A stretch of DNA of 64,000 nt, taken from positions 1,860,001 through 1,924,000 of the forward strand of contig WHUZ01000001.1 of assembly GCA_015179045.1 (NCBI GenBank), read 5' to 3'. Position 1 is the first letter of the stretch; each line of letters begins with the position of its first letter. The notes beneath the pieces were generated by a model that saw only the letters and a list, made by a program, of their open reading frames with translations, was not told the origin of the DNA and ran no database searches. This stretch comes from Kalaharituber pfeilii. Taxonomy: Eukaryota > Ascomycota > Pezizomycetes > Pezizales > Pezizaceae. A program made the position numbers and the translations under genes. Shown here piece after piece: positions 44,901 through 54,400 of this stretch.

Positions 44901-45196
44901 TAGGGAGTTTGTTGCGGGTATAATCTGGAATGCTCTTTATTTGCCTGAGCCAACCACATGCATACCTTTTCTTTGTTCCCCAAACGCACAATCTCTGAGC
45001 CACAAAACGCATCCCTGGGTACCTGCTTTCTGACACAAGAATAACCTTTATATAGTAGAGCAAATCGCTTTGCTTGCCCCCTTAATTCTCTTTAATTCAG
45101 CTCCTCTACCTATGGTTACTGTTTGGATATACCCGCAGAAAGAAAAAAGAAAAAAACAGAAAAAAATCGTTGCTGGTGATAAAATAGCCGAGACCC

Positions 45197-45226
45197 CGGG
45201 CGCGTCCAACGCCCGGTGCTTTTTTC
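45197..45226. other. GC hairpin followed by T-run upstream of the 45460 gene
   Basis: CCGGGCG and CGCCCGG form a 7-bp stem around a 7-base loop, followed shortly by TTTTTT. It lies in an otherwise A/T-rich leader 230 bp before the start codon. It could be a leader hairpin or the end of a small RNA; neither is shown. Confidence 0.3.
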
Positions 45227-45459
45227 TTTTTCCTTCACATTTTCTTTCGCGCAAAACCTTCGTACCCAAGGAACTCATCTGCAAAGATGAATGTGTTTCA
45301 ATGAATTGGGCTTTTCTTTCTTTTTTTTTTTTTTTTTTTTTGATTCCCAATTACTGGACTGCTGGAACGTGCAGGGTTAGAGTTATTGTCTAGCAAAGAG
45401 GACCAGCTGACGAATGTTGGATGCCAGTTCAGAAGGACTCTCCAAGATACTAGCTCCAC

Positions 45460-46932
45460 ATGGCTGAAACATCAGTATTATCCGAGCTGCTTTATGAGGT
45501 TGTCCCACACTGGTCGGGGAGGATTAAGAAATACCTGCCAAAGGAGGAACAGAAATCCACAGGATTGATAATAACGCCGAAGACAGTCGCTGCGGAGAAG
45601 AACAAGGCGGAGAAGATCGAGAACGCAGACAACACTTCAAATGTATCCAATAGACCGCAAACGCCCCAGGAAGCTTCGACCGCCCCAATATTAGAAGGCA
45701 AGGCACTGGAACCGAAGTCCGCGCTCGTTGGATCAGGTGTCGCAGTAAAGGGTAGGGGCTTCGACGAAGATCGACCCCGCATGAGAAGTACAGGTGCATA
45801 TCCTCCCCCTACAACGCCCCCCTACCCCGGCCCCGGTCCCACGCCAGACGCTGCTGCGGCCGCCAAAGCAGCCGCTTTGGTGGAAGCACACCACAGCAAG
45901 CTGCTGACGGCTCTCCACGGCACCTCCCGCCTCGATGCAAAACCAGACACGTCAAAGTCCCGCTTCTCATCAATTACAGGCCCGGTAGTGTACTATGATG
46001 GTGAGAGTCAACACATGCTCTGTGACCTGTGGACAGCTCTGAACGGTAAGCGGGGGGGACTGAGGAAGGAGATGATGGGGTTGAAGAGGAGGCAGCAAAT
46101 GGCGCCGAGGTTTTTGATCGAGGTGACCGACTCTGATGAGGACGATGACGGATCGAAGAAGGAGGATGGGGAAGACGACGAGGCAGATCCTGCAGCAGAG
46201 ATGTTGAGGATAAGGATGAAGATGGAGAGGGAGAGGATGAAGAGGATGAACCGTCGGGCTGGGGGCCCACCCATGGGAATGGATGCGCTGCCCTTCAAGA
46301 GGGCAAGGACGATGGCGGGACAGCTTCCACCAATGCCTGCGAACGATAAAGAGTCTGCTGAGGACGAGAAACTGAAGACGCTGTTGGAACATATCGACGA
46401 GAGCTTGGATAAAGCGTGCAAGGCGGCCGAGACTGTAGCGTTCGTGTGGCTGAAGGGGGACGCGTACGACGGACACCTCAAGTTCATACTGTCGCGGCTA
46501 AAAGATGTAGCGGCGAAAATTGAGGAAAGTGGGTTCGTGAAAAAAGAAGAGCCAGCAAAGAACCAGCCTACGGATACAAAGATGCGGGACGTGCCGCCAG
46601 CTGCAGAAGAATCGAAGATGGCGCCTCCAGCGAACACTGCGAAACCAAGACCAAACACCCCACCCCGAATACCGGAGGCCACCAGGAAGAAGAGTGACAC
46701 GACAATGCGGGATGTCGATGCCATTGCGCCTGGAGTTGAAATTGACTCCTCGGAGCGCACTGTTGTGCCGAAGCAACCCCAGCGAATCCAGCGGAAGGAA
46801 AGTGGAACTAGCTCAGAGGAAAGCAAAGCCCCCAGCATGGACGAGGCAGTGGATGTTAAACCAATTGCTGTGGAGGTACCGAAGGAGCACGAAAAGACCG
46901 CTGTGGCAGGTGTCGGCCCAAGTCAGGCGTGA
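45460..46932 (+). CDS. Unrecognised, largely disordered protein, 490 aa
   Basis: One exon from an ATG in a reasonable context. The N-terminal SVLSELLYEVVPHWSGRIKKYLP is the best-ordered part. Then follow a Pro-rich region (YPPPTTPPYPGPGPTPD), an Ala-rich stretch, a segment HSKLLTALHGTSRLD...VVYYDGESQHMLCDLWTAL that looks conserved, and an acidic run (DSDEDDDG) before a basic Met/Arg-rich helix (MLRIRMKMERERMKRMNRR). Next come a helical region (LKTLLEHIDESLDKACKAAETVAFVW) and a Lys/Pro/Ser/Thr-rich tail. I do not recognise the family; the charge pattern suggests a nuclear protein. Just past the stop, another frame encodes VIEAEVIEADDDEVIT before a stop, so the true C-terminus may be longer if one base is missing or extra near 46925. 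Confidence 0.7.
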   Translation: MAETSVLSELLYEVVPHWSGRIKKYLPKEEQKSTGLIITPKTVAAEKNKAEKIENADNTSNVSNRPQTPQEASTAPILEGKALEPKSALVGSGVAVKGRGFDEDRPRMRSTGAYPPPTTPPYPGPGPTPDAAAAAKAAALVEAHHSKLLTALHGTSRLDAKPDTSKSRFSSITGPVVYYDGESQHMLCDLWTALNGKRGGLRKEMMGLKRRQQMAPRFLIEVTDSDEDDDGSKKEDGEDDEADPAAEMLRIRMKMERERMKRMNRRAGGPPMGMDALPFKRARTMAGQLPPMPANDKESAEDEKLKTLLEHIDESLDKACKAAETVAFVWLKGDAYDGHLKFILSRLKDVAAKIEESGFVKKEEPAKNQPTDTKMRDVPPAAEESKMAPPANTAKPRPNTPPRIPEATRKKSDTTMRDVDAIAPGVEIDSSERTVVPKQPQRIQRKESGTSSEESKAPSMDEAVDVKPIAVEVPKEHEKTAVAGVGPSQA

Positions 46933-46979
46933 TTGAGGCTGAGGTCATTGAGGCGGATGACGACGAGGTCATTACCTAG

Positions 46980-49900
46980 GTTTAGAATTGCAGGCACTAT
47001 GGTGACAGATGGGACGGAAATTTTGATTTGAATGAAACTGAATGCAGAAATGCAAAGAGAGTAAAGATAGTACGGGAAGGAGGTAGTTCAATTCCTTTGA
47101 AGTGCGTTTTGATGTTATAATACTTGTACAGTGGAGCGTCGTAAATATTGCCGATTGGATTGATGTGCGTTTTTCTTCTTTGTTCATCTCATACTTTCAT
47201 TACTGATTCCAGCATCGTCAACTTCCTACAATAATCAAACTGCTTTGAAGTATGTACATTTTAATGCCCATGTACTTCCCTATTCACCATTTTGTTGGTT
47301 GAAAAATATTTCCAACTTTGCAGCAGTTGACGAATCTCGTTCTCTCTTTTTTCCGTAAAATTTACGTATTTTATTTCACTACCCCAATCGGTCTTTATTT
47401 CTTCATTTTTTCCTCCTCTTTCCCTTTGTTCTTTCTGCTTTACCTTCCGCTTTTCGTTGAACATCCGTGCAATTTGGCGTTTATCTTTATTTGTTCATTT
47501 CCATCGCTGACGGTTTGTCTTTTCGGGGGATCGAGAGGTAGGTAGCCCCCACCAACAAAAATACAATGCATTCGATTATTTCAGTTATGCATAATGCCAT
47601 GTAATCTGTGTGAAATACGTTAGACGATACATGTGGAGTCCTCCAGTAAAAGTGATTCCTGCCATCGATGTCTGTCGTACAGGCCTGATTACCAACTGCT
47701 TACCTCCATGCGATTGACTCCCACAGAAAATACTGCAACTTCAAAGCCCTCTCAAATATAAAATCTATTTAAAAATCTACTATAACGATGGTTGATTCCG
47801 TCAAGCACATATTTGTCCTTGTGACACCTCTTCAACATGTTGAGATCGTCAAGCATTTGCTATTAACTGAATCCTATGCAGATGTGATGTATCTCAAGAA
47901 ATTCCTACGTTGGCTTCTGTTGAAGAATATGCAGTGCTGAAGTGAAACATCATGCACAGTGGTTAGGTGTGCTGAACATATGCAACCTGAGCTGTGGCTA
48001 TGATGCAGACTGACGTTTTATGATTCTATGGTTTTCTATTTCCTATACCGATTATATCCTCTTTACCGTCTGAATCCGCTGCTATGCGCAACCTCATTCC
48101 GCACCAATAATTGTTTAGTTGGGTACGAAGGTACTTCCTGAATTTTGTTGCATAAATAGGGCCGTTTTGGGACGCATATTTGGGGTTATTCTGTAGGAAT
48201 TAATCAACTGTATCCCACCGCACTTTAGCTCGTAATCTGTAGTTTTCCACAGCTTCATGTACTAGCGGAAAACCGGGGTTATTGTTGATCTCATTTCCAG
48301 CCACCAGTTGGAGCGCTTTTTGAGGAGGAGGCTTGTGGATGAATCGAACCGGTCGGGGACTGCGTCATGTTCAAACTTGGCGTCGGCTGTTTTTCACGGA
48401 GCCAGCTGTTTCCCAACAAACCTTTGGTAGTCTCGTACATATGACCGTTTCTGTGTGAATGCCATGGGTGGACATAGAAAGGAAATATTTGAGGGGATAT
48501 CATAGGAGTTCGATTTTGTGTCAAAGTAGTAGGTAAGAACATACAGTACCAAAGAAGTTGAGTGTTGTATGCCGTACGTTCTGCGTGCAGATATGTACCG
48601 TTCATGTCGCTCTATCCGGATCCCGCGCACGCACTTACAACCAACATCTACCTATCCGCAAAACTCATTCCGGATATCATTGCGGGTGACACGTTCATGA
48701 ACAATCAATCAACTGCCCCAGCCCCCTGCTCATAAAACTACTATCGGGCACAATATCGCCGTCTTCTTCAACCTCCAGCACATCCATGTTGCAATATTTA
48801 TGATATGGGTATCAACAATGTATATGCCTAATACACCGCAAATAAGTTACATTGCACAGCCTGAGCTACAGCAGGCGAATTGCGGTAGTACCACTCTGGC
48901 GGGACCTCAACAAATTTCTATGTGATAAGCAGAGTAGGTGATCGGGCCCCATAGGTGCGACAATGTACGGGAGTTTTACAATACAGTGGGGACATTGGAT
49001 AAGGTACAGTTTTCTAATTCTGGATTCTGCTCATGGAAAGTTAACTATCATTTTCGTGAAATTATCGTTCTTTCATAATGCTTTGTACTGCGGCAAAGGC
49101 TCGTAGTATCTGGAGATCCTTGAGCTCATTACTTTATATTAACAAGAAATCACTATCACTCAACCTTGACCTGTCCTCCTAAGATCTCAGCTTAAAAGCA
49201 AACAATTCTACCCCTCTGTCCCTATTTCCTCATAACCCAAAGTAGTGGTACCTCCATGGTTAAACCAAGATGCTTCCCATCCACATGCGCTGGATCATGA
49301 TCTGGTCTGGTCAATATTGTCGCCTCCGGTCTGCTTTGACCAGTGGGTAGCAGGATTTTATGTAGCTTTTTATTTTATTTATTTTATTTTATTTACTTAT
49401 TTTCCCGATACGATGGGCATCGATGACATGAAGGGGGACATGCTGCTTGGCTTGAATGATCATGTTGGAGCTGCAACTAGCAGGACTAGCTATGGCATCA
49501 GTTACATCCAAATAAACAATACTAAAGTAAATACAAGTTCCTCAAACCAAGTTCCAATTGAGCTTTGAGAAACTTGAAAGTGCTCAAAACCTAGTACTTG
49601 GGACACTGGGCTGAGCTTCGGTTTCAGAGTGATCCCTTACGTGCGCTAAAAGGCAGCGCTCAGAAATACCTCCCCATCACTAACAAGACTAAATGAAAGA
49701 TTCCTTCCGCCTTTTATGCCGTGATTGTCCAATGAAACTATCTGCCACAGGCACGACACTGAATTTCCATGTTTCGGAGACGGAAGCGGTGCAGTTCGCA
49801 TTACATAAGAAGGATGTTCCCAGCCCCATTGAAAGGGTTTTCTTCACGCACTGAAGTCTGTATCTTAAAACGTTAGCGATTCGTTACGTGCAAAAGCTGG

Positions 49901-51800
49901 TACGGAAGTTTCCTTCTTAGACTATCAGAATATATTGCTATGTAGTATCTTTGTAGTTAAAATGTTATGCTTGCTTGCTGGCGAGTTTGATTATGCAACT
50001 ACAGATAAGGCAATTGCTATGTGTGGAAGATTAGCCAGGGTTCATATAAATTGTGCTTTATGATACAAGCCGAGCACAACTCTTGAGTCATGAATGCAGT
50101 ATTAACGAATTTCACTGTTTATAACTCGGAGCAGAACTACAATAAAATATCGCAGTAAATATCAGTCTGCATTCTCATAGCTTTGGCAGTGACCGGGGGT
50201 TCTAACACTTTCACCTGCGCGTACGGCCTCGAGAGCTGGGGCAACATGGATAAACCTTGTTCACGACTCCCGTGTCCATGGCTCAGGTTCCAGTCTGCAG
50301 GGTCTGATAGGTGCTAAATGAACTTTAACCTTCTGCCATCCCGCGCGCACGTGCACTGCGCTTGATGATTTACAAAGCTTCTTGCACTTCCTCATCTACG
50401 ATCAGCAAATCCCATTCTTATCCCCACCCCGATTCGCCTGTCCGCACAGGTCTTGCACGGCTATGGTCGGGGGCACGGGTCGGTGGGTCCTAGAACTAAT
50501 TAGAAACTTCTTTCCCCCTCCATCATCACTGAGAAAAACAGGTTTCTTTTGACGGTTGTACCGAATATTGACCTGTCACTTCGTGCTAAATGAAACATCC
50601 TGGTTGTGATAGTTGCGACAGCGTCACGCTTTGGCACATATCGACGGGAGGTAGATATATTTATATTTATTATATTATATTATCGTATCAGTGGGCCGTA
50701 CGGGTTCAATGCATTGAGGGGCGGGTGGAATTCGAATGAAAGTGAAATGAACGCTGAAGTCTTTGTACTGGATCCTGATAACGGGTGAAACTAATGCTGA
50801 CTGTATGCTGGGGACGGTCTTATGCACATGGGCGATCAATTCTCCTCGGAGCTAGAAAATCCATGAACAATCTCAATGGAATGGGACGTGAATCATGAAC
50901 GGTACCCACCGGCAAATGCACCCTGTCCGGTAATTAATATTGCGCAAAGGATTTCCTCCCCAAAGTCCCAGAATCCCGTCACACGGTAATCGATTCCCAG
51001 CACCGTGGGATTTTCCACGTTGGATTATGTTGAAGTCCACTCCGAAGTTGAAAGCAGGGATGACTGGCGCTAGCTTATATACATATTTAAGGTTGCCGCT
51101 AATCTACTAGTACGTACAACCCATACCCGGAATGCGAGGATGCATGGAAATCTAGAAAAGCTTGAACGACGCTCCTAACACTGGTCTTGTAACCAGCCTA
51201 CAACAGACCTCATCACCTGCCCCACTTCTAATGCCTAATCTCTTACCCAATTCTCAAGGTTGATATAACTTTTGTTCAGACAATTTGCTGTACGACCAGC
51301 ACATATAGCAGCACATCAAGTTTGAGAGTTTCAACAAACTGACCAAGCATTGCAAACTCACAGGAAAACTCCCACTTTCTAACCACGATTTTACCTTCTC
51401 CAGAACCAAGCTTCCGGACGACCTCACGTAACCCAAAGACAAAAGGCATTGCTCATGGGCCTACTGGTGTTGAAGTGGCTGAAGCTGAGTTAACTACACG
51501 TTGAGCTATCCAAAAACGTGATGATATTGCTGAAAATCACATTCAGGATATTATCATTCTGAACTCTTGGCGGAAAGCGATTGCAGCACCAGAAAGTTCA
51601 TGCAGGAAAGTGACTGAAACACCGGAACATCCAGAAATTCATTTAGGACAGTGCAGATAGTCACACTCAGGATGTTATTGTTCTGCGGTCACGTAGGATA
51701 GTTCGGGATACTGAAGTAGAGACCCAAGTATTGGAGGAGGTGGCCTGGCGGCATGGTGGATAACGATGTGGACATGGGTGTGAACATGGGCTGAACGTAC
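46980..51800. other. No gene seen
   Basis: Flank of the 45460 gene followed by AT-rich sequence. Short frames at 48291-48605 (minus) and 49245-49568 (plus) show no domain; the latter crosses a TTTTA simple repeat at 49366-49400. Nothing else is supported. Confidence 0.5.
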
Positions 51801-51807
51801 TAGTAGA

Positions 51808-51993
51808 TTAGCGGTGGCTTTTATGGCTAACGGCTATTATCCCTGCTTCCATCCTGTCAGAAAAGTGACATTCCGGCCACCACTCGCTTGCAGCACCATC
51901 CACCTCCGACCGCTCCTCCTCACTGCGACTGCCATCTGTGAATATGGCTAGGCTACGGGATCGCCGTTGGCCTTGCTGATAGCCTTTTCCCAC
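51808..51993 (-). pseudogene. Possible RNase H segment of a non-LTR retrotransposon
   Basis: The minus-strand frame contains RSRSLAIFTDGSRSEEERS, and FTDGS is the first catalytic motif (the Asp) of RNase H domains in fungal Tad/I-type LINEs, often followed by E-x-x-R-x-G. The remaining motifs cannot be traced. Only a short relic, and the match may be chance. Confidence 0.3.
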
Positions 51994-52683
51994 TTGGCGG
52001 GGGTATCCTGCTTGAGGTCGATCACCTCACTTTCTGCCAAGTGGTCGAACGTCTCGCCCCCTTGACACCTTCTCCTCCTCGTCAACCTCAAGGGTGCTGG
52101 CAATCCTTCCAGCTACTGACTCGAAACCACGCCATGGCTCGTCGTAGGCTGAAGTCTCTTCATACTGCACATGACGAATCCGTGATTTCACAGCTCAGCA
52201 TGAACTGAAGTCACCCCGTAGAACAATAGCAGCGTTCAAGTTGAAGGGAATAACTCCTATTTATCCCCTACTAACGGAAATCAGTTATGGGTAGAGAAGT
52301 GATTTGAATATCAAGTAACAGTTCATGTCAGTTACCGCGTACAATTTGTTTCCTGGGCAGGCAAAAAAAGGCCTTCGACACTACGCGCGTTCAACCGGCC
52401 AACCTCACAAATGGCAAAGCCAATGTGGCGCTCGGTAGTTGCTACATACGGTTGTTGACTTGAGATTAATTGTAACCAATTCAACTCTGGTTGGATAGCG
52501 CACATGCAAACCTTTGCAGTTGAATTTCCCAAGCATCCTTCGACGCGCGGTACTGAATTGATTCAAGCAAAGTCACATTGGTGTACGTACTGCATGTACT
52601 CCTATATATACTTAGTATCTCCACGGCGTTTGCTATGACACGAGGCGGATTTGATACATAATTATCCTAAATATCATACACAT

Positions 52684-53327
52684 TTGGGTGCCTTCCCCTA
52701 AGGGTTTATGTGACATTCAAACCCCGGCTTTGAAATAAAACCGGGGTCCGTATCCCTGTTTTATTGTTTGGTAGAGCGTTCGAAACAATTTTTTGAAAGA
52801 GGGTTACCCCCTCCCTCTTTCAAAATACACTTGAATAAACAATAAACAATAAATTACAAAAGCAGTTAGTTAGAGTACACTACTGCTGAAGTAGCATAGT
52901 TCATAAAACTATACCATATAGAGGATATTTAAATTCACATTTGCATCATTTGCACCTAGTCCTGCTTGCATATGTAATATCCAGTAATACATTCTTATCC
53001 TCTAGCGGAAAATTTTTACTGAGCGTTCAGCCTCCTACTCTTTCGCTTTTTAGATACATTGGTACTTGACTGCTGTTTCTTAAGCCCTAGTCCTCTCTCT
53101 TGGAGCTTGAGAGCTCATGCTGTCTTTTGTAGTGGATTGACAGCTTGTTCACTGGCTTATAATTTCTGCATTCAAGGTGTAAATATCTGCATAACAAAAA
53201 GTTTTCTAGATTTATTATTTTACTCACATCCAAGTGCTTAGAGAAACTACCCCCTGCTTGCGATGGAAATGTACCCTGGTAAAATTTGGTTTGAATTTCA
53301 CATAAATCCTTAGGGGAAGGCACCCAA
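52684..53327. mobile_element. 644-bp TIR element with TTGGGTGCCTTCCCCTAAGG ends
   Basis: The left end at 52684 and the right end at 53327 are inverted copies over about 40 bp: TTGGGTGCCTTCCCCTAAGG, then R-TTTATGTGA, then ATTCAAACC, with few mismatches. Inside are two small hairpins (CCCCGG.../CCGGGG near 52721-52747 and GAAAGAGGG.../CCCTCTTTC near 52795-52822). No transposase is seen. I could not settle the target duplication, so the superfamily is open. Confidence 0.65.
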
Positions 53328-53649
53328 TACCTGACTAAGTAGATACAGCTACCGGCTTAAAATATAAATTAGATACCTAGGGTATCAAAGTTAAGTTAAA
53401 GTACAGTAATCTTACCAATTCATCTCAAAGATGTTTATCAAATTCACTTAACTTTTCTTTAGCATATTTTGGCTCTAGTCAATGTTTACATATTTGATGC
53501 TTCTCAAGCACACTTAAGGCCCTACGTTTTTTTGTGAGCGATGCATATTGATGTCTTTGGCTGGGTGTGAACAAGTTGATATTTACTTTGTTCATTTCCT
53601 ATTTCAGTGATTATTTGTTTTCATCACCCCCCTGTCTGCCAAGCATTTT

Positions 53650-53692
53650 ATTCTATACCGGACCAGATTTTAGCGATCCGATATAGCAAGAG
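53650..53692. mobile_element. Pogo-like terminal remnant
   Basis: CTATACCGGA then CCAGATTTTAGCGATCC and ATAGCAAGAGTAGACTGT. It shares its right end with 17925-17960. Confidence 0.5.
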
Positions 53693-53727
53693 TAGACTGT
53701 CGTGACAAAGCTAAGAATGTAGTACAA

Positions 53728-53990
53728 TTACACCTTGCTATACCGGACGGCCGAAATCAACAACTTTTTGTCCGGTTTAACCTAGCGTCCGGTATAACAA
53801 ATTTTGCAGGGGTGCCTGCCTGGGGGTAAAGAACTTAGTAAGCCAATTGAGAGATACAATATGCCTGGAGACTGGTATTCCAGCAGGGTATTCTCTTCTC
53901 AATCTCCCAAGATATTACAGAACTTTGAACATTGAATTTAAGATATTGAGAATACTTCAATAATACCACAATAACACACAAAAGGTACAA
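53728..53990 (-). mobile_element. Pogo/Fot1-like non-autonomous TIR element, copy 2 (partial, inverted)
   Basis: Starts TTACACCTTGCTATACCGGAC. Over about 260 bp it is the reverse complement of the right half of the element at 40450-40910. The other end is missing or too diverged to place. Confidence 0.55.
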
Positions 53991-54124
53991 ATTAACGTGT
54001 GCTGAATCATTGATAATGCGGTTCTAAGAGCTTCACATGCGTGCTAAGTTAGCTACAAATCTTGAAGCTGTGAGAAGTGCAAATGAAAGTATCACTACCA
54101 GAGGAGGATTTTTTGTTTTTATTA

Positions 54125-54400
54125 CTATTGTAGCACTGTTCGGGACGCTGTTCGAGGGACCCTTTCGGAGGCTGTTTCAGAAGCTGTTGTGGAGACCGTT
54201 ACGGAGGCCGTTCAAGAGGCCGTTCCAGAGGCTGCCAGTAATACTGATGGTGAGAATAATTATGTAGCATGATAGTTATATGTATATAGGTTGATATTGA
54301 TTAATACCCAAAATTTAATAGCAGTAAGAATAGCACTCGAAACAGCCTCCATGACAACCTCTGGAACGGCCACCGAAACAGCCTTAGAAAAGACCTAGAC
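54125..54400. repeat. 12-bp minisatellite (GAGGCCGTTCCA-like) in two inverted arrays
   Basis: At 54140-54232 about seven 12-bp units (GAGGCTGTTTCA, GAAGCTGTTGTG, GAGACCGTTACG, GAGGCCGTTCAA, GAGGCCGTTCCA and similar) run in tandem. In one frame they encode a repeated (S/T/Q/P)-E-A-V. At 54338-54396 the same unit occurs on the other strand (reverse complement GAGGCTGTTTCG, GTGGCCGTTCCA). The two arrays could fold back on each other. Confidence 0.6.

Larger units (their letters stand above)
33310..45459. other. 12 kb gene-poor stretch with small TIR and foldback elements
   Basis: No intact gene is recognised. Frames of 60-110 codons occur on both strands but show no domain and no convincing splicing. 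Identified inserts are listed separately: 34328-34431, 34589-34700, 36002-36108, 40450-40910 and 41915-41985. A TG dinucleotide run lies at 44042-44060, a 17-base A run at 43284-43300 and a 21-base T run at 45321-45341. The last kilobase is presumably the promoter side of the gene at 45460. Confidence 0.5.

Noticed and set aside
46008..46838. 276-codon minus-strand frame
   Set aside because: Shadow of the 45460 gene; Ser/Phe-rich because the sense frame is Glu/Lys-rich.
48291..48605. 104-codon minus-strand frame
   Set aside because: No domain, no splicing signals linking it to neighbours, AT-rich spacer.
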